DNA of 64,000 nucleotides from positions 496,001 through 560,000 of the forward strand of contig NZ_CP053904.1 in NCBI RefSeq assembly GCF_013256425.1, read 5' to 3'. Positions 1 through 9,706 of this stretch are shown here, piece after piece (positions within the stretch are counted from its first letter, which is position 1; each line of letters opens with the position of its first letter). A model generated the notes under the pieces. The model was not told the origin of the DNA. It made no database searches and was given only the letters and a program-made list of their open reading frames with translations. The translations under genes were made by a program, and so were the position numbers. This DNA is from Hymenobacter sp. BRD67 (GTDB lineage: Bacteria; Bacteroidota; Bacteroidia; Cytophagales; Hymenobacteraceae).

Positions 1-720
1 GAACTAATCGACGCGGTTGATTACATCAACCTGACCCCAGCCGACTTCGACATAATGTCTGACCAGGATGCTGTGCGGAAAAACCCCTACCTGACTAAGG
101 GCGTCATTGCGTGCTCGCTGTCGCATGTGAAGATTTACAAGCATATCGTGGCCAATAACGTTGGCGTGAGCCTGGTGATTGAGGACGACGCCGCACTGCC
201 TAAAAACATCCATAAAATTCTGGATATCGTGGAGCGCGAGATTAAAGACGACGAGATTATTTCGCTGTCTTACTTCAACCATCATCAGGCCAAGGACACC
301 ACCGATATGAGTAAGTACGAGCGCAAGCCGGTAGGAGAAGGGTGCGAACTAGTGTATCCCGTTGACTTGCACGAAATTGCGTCGTCCATGGCCTATGTTA
401 TCACCAAAAAGGTGGCTGAACGGATGATTGACGTGTTAATGCCCATCTGGGTGCAGACGGACTACTGGGGCGACTACTATGACAAACACGGGTTTAGCTC
501 CTTCCGCTGCTTGTACCCGGTGCAGGTGCAGGCCGCGCCCATTCGCTCCTCCATCGAATACGACACGGCCAAGACGCTGACCAGCCGGGCGGCCTCGCTT
601 GTGCGTAAGTACAAGGTGCCAGTGCTGATGTCTTATCTGGAAAAGCGCGCCAACAAGATTCAGGGCGAGAAATACCACTTCCGGTTCGTCGACCAGCCGC
701 CTTTCAACAAGGTGCAGTAA
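1..720 (+). CDS. Glycosyltransferase family 25 (LPS/glycan type), 5' end missing
   Basis: The frame is open from base 1, so the gene starts before the window; the ATG at 55 is internal. Visible motifs are those of GT25 enzymes: GVIACSLSH (about residues 34-42 of the visible part) and the acidic VIEDDA (59-64), which in this family lies near the sugar-nucleotide site. GT25 members add a sugar, often galactose, to lipooligosaccharide or other glycans on the cytoplasmic face of the membrane. About 239 residues are visible, close to a complete family member, so little is lost. It is followed after 47 bp by a run of GT4 glycosyltransferases on the same strand, supporting a role in surface polysaccharide. 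Donor and acceptor cannot be read from the sequence. Confidence 0.85.
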   Translation, partial: ELIDAVDYINLTPADFDIMSDQDAVRKNPYLTKGVIACSLSHVKIYKHIVANNVGVSLVIEDDAALPKNIHKILDIVEREIKDDEIISLSYFNHHQAKDTTDMSKYERKPVGEGCELVYPVDLHEIASSMAYVITKKVAERMIDVLMPIWVQTDYWGDYYDKHGFSSFRCLYPVQVQAAPIRSSIEYDTAKTLTSRAASLVRKYKVPVLMSYLEKRANKIQGEKYHFRFVDQPPFNKVQ

Positions 721-767
721 GCTAAACACAGGCTGGTGTTTACTCTCTGTCGTCTGAAGTGTTATCT

Positions 768-1973
768 ATGAAAATACTGCTTGCCATTGAGGATTTGCGT
801 ACCGGGGGAGCCCAGGTGTTTGGGATGCGACTGGCGCAGGCGCTGCATCAGCGCGGTCACCGGGTATGGCTGTATAGCCATTACCCTAGCTATACCAACC
901 ATCCGCTGGTAAAGCAGGTGGCCCCGGATGTGCCCGTGCTGGGCTTCGATACCGGTGTGCCGGGGCTGGAGTGGCTGAGCCGCAAGATGCAGGGAGTGCT
1001 CCGCCGGTTTGGGAAGCCTTTTCCGCTGCGCGAGCAGCTGGTGGAGCGCCACATGCGGCAGACGATGGAGCAACTCGGCGTACAGCTTATCAACTCGCAC
1101 ATGATTAAGTCGGACTACGTGGCGGCGGCGGCCTGTGCTGCTGCCCGGCCCCAGGTGCCGCTGGTGATTACGATGCACGGCTGCTACGAGGATTTTATGC
1201 ATAAGACCACGGAGCCGGAGGTTACCCTGAAATCACGTGAAGCGCTGCGGCAGGCCGCCGCCGTGGTGTACTTAACGCAGAAGAATCTAGAGATTTTCTC
1301 GGTGCCCGGCGTACGGTCGTTCGATGATATTCCGCACGCGCAGATTTATAATGGCTTCGACGGGCATTTTTCCGCTCCCGATAAACTGCCCACGCGAAGC
1401 CAGCTTGGCATTGGTGAGCAGGACATCGTGTTTGGTATGGTGGCCCGAGGTATTGCCGAAAAGGGTTGGGCCTACGCCCTGCGCTCATTTGAGGAGATAA
1501 GCGCAACTCACCCTAACGCGCATCTGGTGCTGGTGGGAAGCAGCGACTACCTCACCGACCTGAAAGTGGCCAATACCAACCCGCACGTCCACTTCGTGGG
1601 CTTTGCTTCCAATCCCATCGACTGGGTGCGGCTGTTTGACGTGGGCCTGCTGCCAAGCTACTTTGCCTCTGAAAGCCTGCCTAACTCCATTGCCGAATAT
1701 TTGTTTTGTGGTGTACCAGTAGTAGCGACTCGCATCGGAGAAATTCCTCATATGCTAGAGGTTCCAGGCCAGGGACTGGCTGGGGTGCTATTAGAGCAGG
1801 ATGGTCGGGGCCTGACCGAGCCAGATGCCTTAACTGCCGCTTTACATATCTATATTGCTGACCCCGAGCGATTAACAATAGATAAAAGTCTTGCTGTACA
1901 ATGCTTCGATAAATTTCGTATGGGGCGGTGTGTGGCAGCTTACGAAGCCATTTTTACGCAGGTTGTCAAGTAA
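768..1973 (+). CDS. GT4-type glycosyltransferase
   Basis: A 401-residue protein with a GT-B layout. The N-terminus MKILLAIEDLRTGGAQVFG is the usual first beta strand and glycine-rich loop of GT4 enzymes that build polysaccharide. The C-terminal half has the retaining-enzyme E-x7-E element in ESLPNSIAEYLFCGVPVV (about residues 302-319), which binds the nucleotide-sugar donor. I chose ATG 768; a GTG at 759 is possible but adds only MLS. It lies between other glycosyltransferase genes, and its stop overlaps a long upstream extension of the next reading frame. Likely cytoplasmic or membrane-associated; the sugar transferred is unknown. Confidence 0.88.
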   Translation: MKILLAIEDLRTGGAQVFGMRLAQALHQRGHRVWLYSHYPSYTNHPLVKQVAPDVPVLGFDTGVPGLEWLSRKMQGVLRRFGKPFPLREQLVERHMRQTMEQLGVQLINSHMIKSDYVAAAACAAARPQVPLVITMHGCYEDFMHKTTEPEVTLKSREALRQAAAVVYLTQKNLEIFSVPGVRSFDDIPHAQIYNGFDGHFSAPDKLPTRSQLGIGEQDIVFGMVARGIAEKGWAYALRSFEEISATHPNAHLVLVGSSDYLTDLKVANTNPHVHFVGFASNPIDWVRLFDVGLLPSYFASESLPNSIAEYLFCGVPVVATRIGEIPHMLEVPGQGLAGVLLEQDGRGLTEPDALTAALHIYIADPERLTIDKSLAVQCFDKFRMGRCVAAYEAIFTQVVK

Positions 1974-1995
1974 ACCTGCCTTCTATTATAAACTA

Positions 1996-3252
1996 ATGAT
2001 GACTGAGTCTGATTGCCGTCCCCGACTGCTAATTATTATCCCAAACCGAGGGATGGGTGGTGCGCAACGTGCGTTTCATGACCATAGCGTGGAGTTGAGT
2101 AAGTATTATCAGGTAACGGAAGTTATTTTTAACGAGGATGAAGACGATATGTACCCCAGTGGTAACCCCGTGCGTAGCCTGGGTGTGCCGGGTGGCGGGA
2201 ATCCCTTGACTAAAGTCCAGAATTTCTGGTTGCGAGTACGTCGGTTGCGCGAGCTGAAGAAGGAACTTGCCTGTGATATAGCGGTAAGCCATCTGGAAGG
2301 CGCTGATTATGTTAATCTGCTAAGCAAAGGGCAGGAAAAAGCCGTGGTGCTCATCCAAGGCTCTAAAGTATATGACCGAAACATAAATGGGACAGTTGGC
2401 TGGTTGCGTAAGAAAGTATTAATGCCTTGGCTTTATCAGCGCGCAGATAAGATGGTGACAGTGAGCCGCGATATCATCCCAGAAATGACCGAAACGTTTG
2501 GGGTGCCTCTGCACAAACTGTCAGCGATAAATAACTCCTTTGAAGTGGAGTACGTGCGGGCTCAGAGTATGGAGCAACTTGACGTCGCGATGCAGGCAGT
2601 ATATGCTGCAGGGCCTGTATTAGTTACTTCCGGACGGTTAGCAATTCAAAAAAATCAGGCTCCCTTGCTCGATATTTTTGCGGCTTTGCTTATGCATCAG
2701 CCGGCCAAACTGATTTTTATTGGTGACGGAGAACTACGCGAAGCCTTGCTTAGTCATGCCCGCGCTCTGGGGCTGCGGGTGTATCAGGCAATGAATAGCT
2801 CCGATGTGCTTACGCCGGAGTATGATGTCTATTTTGTAGGCCTTCAGCAAAACCCCTTTAAATATATTCGTCCGGCAACTGCTTTTGTGTTTCCTTCGGC
2901 TTGGGAGGGCTTTCCACTAGCTTTAGGTGAAGCGATGACATGCGGTGTACCGGTAGTGTCGACAGATTGCCCGACAGGTCCGCGTGAGATGTTGGCACCT
3001 GATACCCAGATACCCAAACTACCCCTCCGCCACGCCGAATGGGCTGAGTTTGGCATCTTAATGCCTATGTTAACCGAACCTGCTACCCTAGCAGCAGACC
3101 TAACTTGCTGGACTGATACGCTTAGCCAGCTATTACGTGACGCTGATGCTCGCCAGCGCCTTGGGAATGCGGCCCGCCTTCGCGCCAATGACTTTACGCA
3201 CCAGCGCATTTTCGGCGCGTGGAAAAAGCTTCTGGATAGCTTGTTAGCCTAA
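1996..3252 (+). CDS. GT4-type glycosyltransferase
   Basis: About 418 residues. The frame is open from 1891, inside the previous gene, but the homology-like region begins after the tandem ATGs at 1996 and 1999 with RPRLLIIIPNRGMGGAQRA, so the start is set at 1996 (1999 equally possible). The C-terminal half has WEGFPLALGEAMTCGVPVV (about 303-321), the donor-binding E-x7-E region of GT4 enzymes, followed by a DCPTGPREML segment often seen in GalNAc- or galactosyl-transferring members. Base composition is lower in GC than flanking housekeeping genes. Probably part of the same polysaccharide operon, 22 bp after the preceding stop. Exact linkage unknown. Confidence 0.87.
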   Translation: MMTESDCRPRLLIIIPNRGMGGAQRAFHDHSVELSKYYQVTEVIFNEDEDDMYPSGNPVRSLGVPGGGNPLTKVQNFWLRVRRLRELKKELACDIAVSHLEGADYVNLLSKGQEKAVVLIQGSKVYDRNINGTVGWLRKKVLMPWLYQRADKMVTVSRDIIPEMTETFGVPLHKLSAINNSFEVEYVRAQSMEQLDVAMQAVYAAGPVLVTSGRLAIQKNQAPLLDIFAALLMHQPAKLIFIGDGELREALLSHARALGLRVYQAMNSSDVLTPEYDVYFVGLQQNPFKYIRPATAFVFPSAWEGFPLALGEAMTCGVPVVSTDCPTGPREMLAPDTQIPKLPLRHAEWAEFGILMPMLTEPATLAADLTCWTDTLSQLLRDADARQRLGNAARLRANDFTHQRIFGAWKKLLDSLLA

Positions 3253-3486
3253 TGGTGACTGCACTGGCATACTTGTTAACTGAGCTGTTGTGGGTCACAA
3301 ATATGATCAAAGTTAATAGAGGTAATTGTCAGGTCGAGCTACACAGCTAAGAATTAAGACAGCTGTACCGCTAGGATATTATGTTGCTACCGCGTTAGCA
3401 GGAATGCGATTTGAGTGTAACTTCAGTATGTCAAATTATGTCAAATAGCGCATAAGAATAAAACAGTAAAATATAGATAATATATT

Positions 3487-4671
3487 GTGAAAAAATCATT
3501 CCCTTTAGATAATCGCACCTCCGGAATTCGGCCCCTTATTTTATTAGTTGACAACTCACGGGCTGTTACCGGCGCTCTTAATGCCTTGCGCCACGCTACT
3601 AATCCATTACGTGACCAGTTTGACTTTGCCTACGTATTGCCTACTGCAAGTACAGGTAGTGCATTGCTAGCGGCAGATGGCTATCATGTGCACGAATTAC
3701 CTTTTGTTGAAATTAGTCGTCGGCCGCTAGACTTGCTACGCTACTTTCCTATGTTGCTGCTCAATGGTTGGCGACTGAAACGACTGGCTCGACGTAAGCG
3801 AGCAGCGGTCATCCATATTAATGACTTCTATAACTTAACAGGCTACGTCGCTCGTTGGCTGAGCCTGGGTACAATACCGGTGCTCACCCATGTGCGGTTT
3901 CTGCCGCAAGTATTACCTCAACTCTTTGCAAGGCCATGGCGGTGGTTAGCCGAACATGCTGCACAGCAGGTACTTTGCGTGTCGGAAGCAGTGCGGGGTT
4001 ATTTCACACCTGCTCATGCGTGCATACGCACAGTGTATGACCCATTGCCCGCAAGTGGAGAGAAGCTACCACCCCATATAGTGCAGTCTAAGAATGGGCA
4101 GCCTGTCCGACTACTATACCTCAGCAATTACATTCGGGGGAAGGGACAGGATTTTGCGTTGGAAGCGTTTCACCTAGCTTATACCCGTAACCCAAACTTA
4201 CGCTTACATTTTGTAGGGGGGGACATGGGTATGGTTAAAAATCAAGAGTTTCGTAATGAGCTAGTAGGCACGGCGAAAATGAAAGGGCTTTCTGAAGTGG
4301 TACAATTCGAAGGGTTCACTGCTAATACCGAGGAATTAATAAAAGCGCACGACATTGTTCTTAATTTTTCGGAGGCAGAGTCTTTTTCTCTAACCTGTCT
4401 GGATGCACTATATTATGGTGTGCCACTGATAGCATCTGCTTGTGGTGGTCCTGCTGAGTTATTTGAGAATGAGAAGTCGGGGTTATTAGTAGCTAACAGA
4501 GATGTAGAGGCAATGGCTATTGCCATTAACCGGCTAGCTGCGGATGGAGTATTGCGAGCGCAATTTTCGCAAGCTGGTCGTCAGTTTGTGCGACAAAAAT
4601 TTGCGCCGTCAAATACGTACGAGGTTCTTGGCGGTCTTTACCATAGTCTCATATTTAATGTGGTTGATTAG
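3487..4671 (+). CDS. GT4-type glycosyltransferase
   Basis: A 394-residue GT-B enzyme beginning at GTG 3487; no better in-frame ATG lies near the start. The N-terminal domain has LILLVDNSRAVTGALNAL, the C-terminal domain starts near LLYLSNYIRGKGQDFALEAF, and the donor-binding element is EAESFSLTCLDALYYGVPL (from about residue 296). These place it in GT4. A 234-bp AT-rich gap separates it from the upstream glycosyltransferase, so it may have its own promoter, although I see no convincing TAnnTTTG box. Codon use is AT-shifted relative to genes after 11 kb, as is common in horizontally variable surface-glycan loci. Substrate unknown. Confidence 0.86.
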   Translation: MKKSFPLDNRTSGIRPLILLVDNSRAVTGALNALRHATNPLRDQFDFAYVLPTASTGSALLAADGYHVHELPFVEISRRPLDLLRYFPMLLLNGWRLKRLARRKRAAVIHINDFYNLTGYVARWLSLGTIPVLTHVRFLPQVLPQLFARPWRWLAEHAAQQVLCVSEAVRGYFTPAHACIRTVYDPLPASGEKLPPHIVQSKNGQPVRLLYLSNYIRGKGQDFALEAFHLAYTRNPNLRLHFVGGDMGMVKNQEFRNELVGTAKMKGLSEVVQFEGFTANTEELIKAHDIVLNFSEAESFSLTCLDALYYGVPLIASACGGPAELFENEKSGLLVANRDVEAMAIAINRLAADGVLRAQFSQAGRQFVRQKFAPSNTYEVLGGLYHSLIFNVVD

Positions 4672-4736
4672 AAGCATGCCATACTGTAATTTACAACTCT
4701 ATTCTTCGGCGCTCATTTAGCCGGTTACCGATTTCC

Positions 4737-5819
4737 TTGTCAGTGCGTATTCTCTTTTTAACACCTTACCCGCCAGGCCGGGCACCGTCGCAGCGTTTTC
4801 GCTTTGAACAGTACTTAGAAATTCTAGTTGCTCATGGGTTCCAATATCGTCTGGCACCTTTTATAGACGAAGCTACCTGGCGTATTTTGTATCAACCTGG
4901 ACAGGCGCTGCAAAAAGCTTTAGGTATATTAGGCGGCTTTGTTCGGCGAGTAGGGCACCTACTCGCCGCCCCTGCTTATGACTTTATCTTTATTCATAGG
5001 GAGGCCGCACCATTGGGACCTCCTGTGCTGGAGTGGCTACTAGCAAAGGTGCTGCGTAAGAAAATCATTTATGATTTTGATGACGCTATCTGGCTACCTA
5101 ATACTTCTGAAGTGAATAAGGCGGCGGCTAGCCTAAAGTTTCACCATAAAGTAGCTTATATCTGCCGGTGGGCTTATAAAAATAGCTGCGGAAACGTGTA
5201 TCTGGCGTCATATGCCCAGCAGTTCAGTTCGCACGTAATAGTTAATCCTACTACTATCGATACAGTGCATCTGCACAACAAAGTGCGCAATCAACTTGCA
5301 CCAGGGCCTTTAGTTATTGGTTGGACGGGTACGCATTCAACCTTAAAATATCTGCTACCGTTAGTACCCGTTATTGCGCAACTAGAAGCTGAAGGGCACA
5401 ACTTCGAATTCCGGATTATTTCGAATCATGCCCCGGTTTTTGACCAACCCTTGCATTCGCTGCGCTTTGTGCCTTGGCAAAAAGATACGGAGATTACAGA
5501 CTTACTTACTTTCCATATTGGTTTAATGCCATTAGAAGACGACTTATGGGCGAAAGGCAAATGTGCCTTCAAAGCCTTGCAATACATGGCATTGGGGGTC
5601 CCCGCGTTGGTATCACCAGTTGGAATGAACACTGAAGTAGTGCAGGACGGCTACAATGGGTACATCTGCTCCGAAACTCATGAGTGGCTACAGCGGTTGC
5701 GCCAATTACTGACTGATGCTGCACACCGGCAGTCACTAGGTAACGCAGCCCGAAAGACTATTGAGCAACGCTATTCAGTACAAGCAAATACCCCTAATTT
5801 TATAGAATTATTTTCCTGA
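4737..5819 (+). CDS. GT4-like glycosyltransferase
   Basis: About 360 residues. The start is uncertain: TTG 4737 gives MSVRILFLTPYPPGRAPS, GTG 4743 would start two residues later. The N-terminus with PSQRFRFEQY and the middle IYDFDDAIWLPN are typical of a GT-B subgroup common in exopolysaccharide clusters; the C-terminal domain begins near VIGWTGTHSTLKYL and ends with KALQYMALGVPALVSPVG, where the usual first catalytic glutamate region is degenerate (KGKCAFKALQYM). It ends one base before the convergent membrane-protein gene, with no visible room for a terminator. Likely adds a sugar in the same surface-glycan pathway as its neighbours. Confidence 0.8.
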   Translation: MSVRILFLTPYPPGRAPSQRFRFEQYLEILVAHGFQYRLAPFIDEATWRILYQPGQALQKALGILGGFVRRVGHLLAAPAYDFIFIHREAAPLGPPVLEWLLAKVLRKKIIYDFDDAIWLPNTSEVNKAAASLKFHHKVAYICRWAYKNSCGNVYLASYAQQFSSHVIVNPTTIDTVHLHNKVRNQLAPGPLVIGWTGTHSTLKYLLPLVPVIAQLEAEGHNFEFRIISNHAPVFDQPLHSLRFVPWQKDTEITDLLTFHIGLMPLEDDLWAKGKCAFKALQYMALGVPALVSPVGMNTEVVQDGYNGYICSETHEWLQRLRQLLTDAAHRQSLGNAARKTIEQRYSVQANTPNFIELFS

Positions 5820-5820
5820 A

Positions 5821-7170
5821 TTAAGCCAGTTGAGCTTTGCGGGCTGATACAGGTCGTGAGTGTGCTATCATTGACTGCGTAACGCTTTCTAGTATATATA
5901 AGCCAGCTAGATAAAACGGCATAAGCGGAATTTTATAACGCACGAGTGTACCAAAGTTTCCACTGGAAATTCCTACTGAAATAGCAAATATTAAGCTAAA
6001 TACAAAGCATAGGGTGAGCACTGGCGTACTGGTGATTGCCCTTAGTGCTTTAATAAAGCCAACACGAAAAATAATGCGTACTGTAAGAATCAGAAAATAA
6101 GCTGACTCTAGAGCGGAAAGCGCCATAGTTGGGTTACGGGCCTCCCATAAGAAAGGACGGAATAATGCTACTATAATTGCCTGCGGTGCTAGCTTGGCCA
6201 TGCCCCCAATAGTACCATCTTGTTCGCCAATATTATAGCCAGAGCCATTCTCTTGTTGACTTACTCCCTGTAAATAAGTAGCGGTAATTTTACTCTGCTC
6301 ACCAATCTTATCGAGGTTAAAACGGGCATCGGATGCGGCTACTGCTCCCATGGCGTAAACAGCTACAGCTGTGCCAGCCAAAAGAAAAAAGGGTTTTGCT
6401 ACCCATCGCACAACATTGGAACGGATACGTTGAGTATTCTCATTGAAAACCCACAATGCAGCAGGTGGTAAAAATGCCAACAGTATATATACTTTCATGG
6501 AAAAAATAACGCTGGCAGCTACTGCGCCGATAATAACACATTTTACAATATTTTTTTTCTCTATAGCTCCGCGGTAAAATGCATAAAAAAGCCAGCCAAG
6601 TGCACCTATGCAAAGGGAGTCTTTAAGTAGTCCCGATCCCCAAAAAAATACTGACGGTAAAAAAAAAACAGCAACAGCTAACTTCTGATAAGCTTGAGGA
6701 CAAATTTTGGCAAATGTCATATACATAGCCCACATGCCACTAAAGCTTAGGAAAGCGAAAAAAATTGCTGTTACAGAATAGGTGTTGAATCCCAACACTG
6801 CCCCCAGTCCAGCCATTCTAACTACGAAATATTCGTTGCTGCCTTTGCCGAACCAAGCCATCTGACTTGCATAAGGTGCGATATTGGGTGTGATTGTACC
6901 GTCTGTGGTAAGTAATTCTAATCCAGCACTAAAAGACTTACTAAAAGCATTATATATTATCTCCCCATGGTGGAAATAATTGTTAGTGTCACCTCCGTAA
7001 ATAGTATGGTATAAAATACCTAATACCAGAGCCCCAACTAATTTAGCTGAAAGTGCCGGTATGAAGTATCGCTTTGTATATATGTTGGTTATTGAAGGCC
7101 TTATAGCGTATGCTAGTGCGTAGAGTATCCCCAAATAGATAGGAGTAAGCAGAAAATCGTTTAACTTCAT
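5821..7170 (-). CDS. Multi-pass membrane protein, possible polysaccharide polymerase
   Basis: A 449-residue protein with about ten hydrophobic segments along its length and a loop near residues 55-75 containing GGDTNNYFHHGE. That loop, the length and the position beside five glycosyltransferases resemble the loosely conserved O-antigen/exopolysaccharide polymerases (Wzy/EpsG-like) of Bacteroidota, which link repeat units at the outer face of the inner membrane. Such proteins share little sequence, so the function is inferred from topology and context only. It is transcribed towards the glycosyltransferases and meets the last one tail to tail with a 1-bp gap. The gene is AT-rich and includes homopolymer A/T runs. 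Confidence 0.6.
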   Translation of the reverse strand: MKLNDFLLTPIYLGILYALAYAIRPSITNIYTKRYFIPALSAKLVGALVLGILYHTIYGGDTNNYFHHGEIIYNAFSKSFSAGLELLTTDGTITPNIAPYASQMAWFGKGSNEYFVVRMAGLGAVLGFNTYSVTAIFFAFLSFSGMWAMYMTFAKICPQAYQKLAVAVFFLPSVFFWGSGLLKDSLCIGALGWLFYAFYRGAIEKKNIVKCVIIGAVAASVIFSMKVYILLAFLPPAALWVFNENTQRIRSNVVRWVAKPFFLLAGTAVAVYAMGAVAASDARFNLDKIGEQSKITATYLQGVSQQENGSGYNIGEQDGTIGGMAKLAPQAIIVALFRPFLWEARNPTMALSALESAYFLILTVRIIFRVGFIKALRAITSTPVLTLCFVFSLIFAISVGISSGNFGTLVRYKIPLMPFYLAGLYILESVTQSMIAHSRPVSARKAQLA

Positions 7171-7325
7171 AAAAGCCAGTGCATTAATGTTAAATGCAGA
7201 TTAAATTATGTGCTCCCAAACAAAAATGGGGTATAACTCTGTTACAAAGGACTGAGGCAAGTCAAAATTACTTTTATCCAACGTCTTTATTCAGAATTAA
7301 ATTTACCTATTATAAATTAATACAG

Positions 7326-8603
7326 TCAATTTTTCTTTAGCCAAGCCTTCGCTTCTTTATACTGGTCTGACTTGTGGTCTGCTTTATCGGATACGACAGT
7401 GTAATAGCGCTTCGCAGTTGCTATATCGTGCTCCCGGTCGGCCATGCGGGCAAGGTTGGAATTAGCGAAGAGGTAGAAGCCACCGTCGGTTTCGCCATTG
7501 CTCTCGGCGAATACGATGCAGCGCTGATAGTAGTCCTTGGCTTTGGGTAGGTCGCGGTACTTGTACTGCATGAGGTAGCCCATAAAATAAGTCGCATAGC
7601 GGCCACTGCTGGCCTCGTAGCCCGGCATGCCCACGTTGATTTTATCAATCATGTCGCGGCTCACGCGCTCACACTCACCAAAGTCGGCCTGGTCGAAGCA
7701 GAGCAAGGCGTAGAAGCGGGCGAAATAACCATTATCGGGATATTTTAACGCCAGGCCGCGGGCGATGGGCATAGCCGCCGCCGTTTGATGCTCATCGTTG
7801 TGAAGGAGCTTCATCAGGAACACCTTTGCTTCGACACCAGTATAGAAAGCGGTATTAGCTACGGTGCGCAGCTGGCTGAGGCCAAGCTGTTTGTTGCCTT
7901 TAGGGAAAAATAGCAGTACTGGCCTGAGCAGCGGGTAATTATCCGGAATCCAGACGGCGTAGTAGTTAAACAGCGCCTCGCCAAAGAGAAATTCGGGGCT
8001 CAAGCCGTTGGCCTCGCTGCTTTTTTGCAGGTAGTTGAGGGCCCGCTTGCTGCTGAAGGTAGCCTTGCGCCAGTTGTGGCGCTCCGCGTTGAGGCGGGCA
8101 TCAAAGCCGTTGGCGGCCGACAGGAAAAAGTAGCCTTCGTAATTGTGCGGGTCAGCCTTCACCATTTGCTCGCTGTACGTATTGGCTGTGTCCATATAGG
8201 CAAAAAACAGCTTGTCGTACTGCGTGGAATTGAAGTTGGTGGGCAAAATCTTCCACCAGGTGCTCAGCCCCAGCAGAAAATAGGGCATAGGGTGGTGCGG
8301 ATAGCGGCGGCGCAGCGAGCGAAACTGCTTTTCTGCTTTGTCATACTTAAAATTATATAGGTTCTGCACCGCTCCATCCAACTCCAGCTGGATATCTTTA
8401 TCGAGCAGCAGCCAGCCCTTCGTATCGGCAGCGGTAGGCAGCACGTTAACGGTATCGACCGCAATGGTGCGCATCTCCGGTACCTGCCCTATGCGCAGCC
8501 TGGTAGTGTCAGGCGGTGTCTTCTGCGCGTGGCTAGTTAGCACCGCACCCAACAGGTAAGTCAGCAACAGCAAACCACGTGAAAACCAGGAAAAAACAGA
8601 CAT
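7326..8603 (-). CDS. Secreted TPR-repeat protein of unknown function
   Basis: About 425 residues from ATG 8603, chosen because it begins a clear signal peptide (MSVFSWFSRGLLLLTYLLG, then cleavage after SHAQ); the longer frame to 8705 has no signal. After a variable region it carries helical repeat units, for example around YNFKYDKAEKQFRSLRRRYP and the C-terminal DLPKAKDYYQRCIVFAESN and DIATAKRYYTVVSDKA, typical of tetratricopeptide repeats. Such proteins act as periplasmic or surface scaffolds. It stands alone between the polysaccharide locus and the divergent M42 peptidase, 118 bp away. Nothing identifies a partner. Confidence 0.75.
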   Translation of the reverse strand: MSVFSWFSRGLLLLTYLLGAVLTSHAQKTPPDTTRLRIGQVPEMRTIAVDTVNVLPTAADTKGWLLLDKDIQLELDGAVQNLYNFKYDKAEKQFRSLRRRYPHHPMPYFLLGLSTWWKILPTNFNSTQYDKLFFAYMDTANTYSEQMVKADPHNYEGYFFLSAANGFDARLNAERHNWRKATFSSKRALNYLQKSSEANGLSPEFLFGEALFNYYAVWIPDNYPLLRPVLLFFPKGNKQLGLSQLRTVANTAFYTGVEAKVFLMKLLHNDEHQTAAAMPIARGLALKYPDNGYFARFYALLCFDQADFGECERVSRDMIDKINVGMPGYEASSGRYATYFMGYLMQYKYRDLPKAKDYYQRCIVFAESNGETDGGFYLFANSNLARMADREHDIATAKRYYTVVSDKADHKSDQYKEAKAWLKKN

Positions 8604-8721
8604 ACTGGCAGATGAAGCGAATAGAAGCGTTGGCCCGGCGTGGTTTGGTCGGGTTTCAGCCCAACGAAAGTACGGCAGCGGCTCTAGCTTTGGCGGTAGT
8701 ATCACGTTAGACTTTTAGGAT

Positions 8722-9639
8722 ATGGAGCTTCTCAAGACACTTTGCCAACTGCCGGCACCTGCCGGCGAAGAGGCCAGGCTCAGCCACTTTCTGCTCGACT
8801 ATGTGCAGCGACATGGCCCTGGCTGGCGACAGCCACCGCTGATAGTGCACGACGAAAACCGCTTCCAGGACTGCCTGCTGCTAGTATTCGGGCAGCCCCG
8901 AACGGCCATATTTACTCATCTCGACAGTATTGGTTTTACCGTGCGCTACGGGCGCGAACTGATACCCATTGGTGGGCCAGAAGTAAAGACGGGCTATCGG
9001 CTGGTAGGAAAAGACTCGCAAGGCGAAATAGCTTGTACGTTGGTAGTTGAGGAAGAAACCGAGGCCCTGAGCTATGAGTTCAGCCGTCTTATCGAGACCG
9101 GCACCAGCCTCACCTTTGCCTGCGACTTCCGCGAAACAGATACTACCGTGCAAAGCTGCTACCTCGACAACCGCCTGGGGGTGTGGGCCGCGCTACAAGT
9201 AGCCGAAACCCTGGAGCACGGCATTATCGCCTTTTCGTGCTGGGAGGAGCATGGTGGTGGCTCAGTGCCGTACCTGGCTAGGTTTATCTACGAAACCTAC
9301 GGCGTGCGCCAGGCGCTGATTGCAGACATAACCTGGGTGACGGAGGGCGTAAAAGCAGGTAATGGCTGCGTTATCTCGCTGCGCGACTCGCTCATCCCGC
9401 GCCGCCGTTACGTCGAGCGCATCCGGGCTATTGCGCGGGCCGCCGGCATAGCTCATCAGCTGGAAGTAGAGGAGACGGGTGGGTCTGATGCCAAAGACCT
9501 GCAGCGTACTGACGTGCCCTGGGACTGGTGTTTCGTGGGCGCCCCCGAAGACGAGGTGCATACACCCGATGAGATAGTAACTAAAGCCGACATACTGAGT
9601 ATGGTAGCGCTATATAATAAGTTGATGTGTGAATTGTAA
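8722..9639 (+). CDS. M42 family metallo-aminopeptidase
   Basis: A 305-residue cytoplasmic protein without a signal peptide. The metal ligands of the M42/M20 fold are all visible: H67 in THLD, D149 in YLDNRLG, the catalytic and ligand pair E175-E176 in EEHGGG, D202 in IADIT and H280 in EDEVHTPDE. M42 enzymes are dinuclear-metal aminopeptidases (glutamyl aminopeptidase/TET type) that trim peptides in the cytosol; some relatives act as cellulases. At 305 residues it is a little shorter than the usual 340-360, consistent with a reduced PDZ-like subdomain. It is divergent from the TPR gene and monocistronic by spacing. Confidence 0.85.
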   Translation: MELLKTLCQLPAPAGEEARLSHFLLDYVQRHGPGWRQPPLIVHDENRFQDCLLLVFGQPRTAIFTHLDSIGFTVRYGRELIPIGGPEVKTGYRLVGKDSQGEIACTLVVEEETEALSYEFSRLIETGTSLTFACDFRETDTTVQSCYLDNRLGVWAALQVAETLEHGIIAFSCWEEHGGGSVPYLARFIYETYGVRQALIADITWVTEGVKAGNGCVISLRDSLIPRRRYVERIRAIARAAGIAHQLEVEETGGSDAKDLQRTDVPWDWCFVGAPEDEVHTPDEIVTKADILSMVALYNKLMCEL

Positions 9640-9706
9640 ATATTGAATGTGCAGGTTGCAAGCGTAAATTTACAGAATTTACAACCCGCTAATTAGCGCA
9701 TTTATA

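Noticed and set aside
3253..3486. Possible small gene in the gap between glycosyltransferases
   Set aside because: The gap is AT-rich, and no ORF with a start and coding pattern is present.
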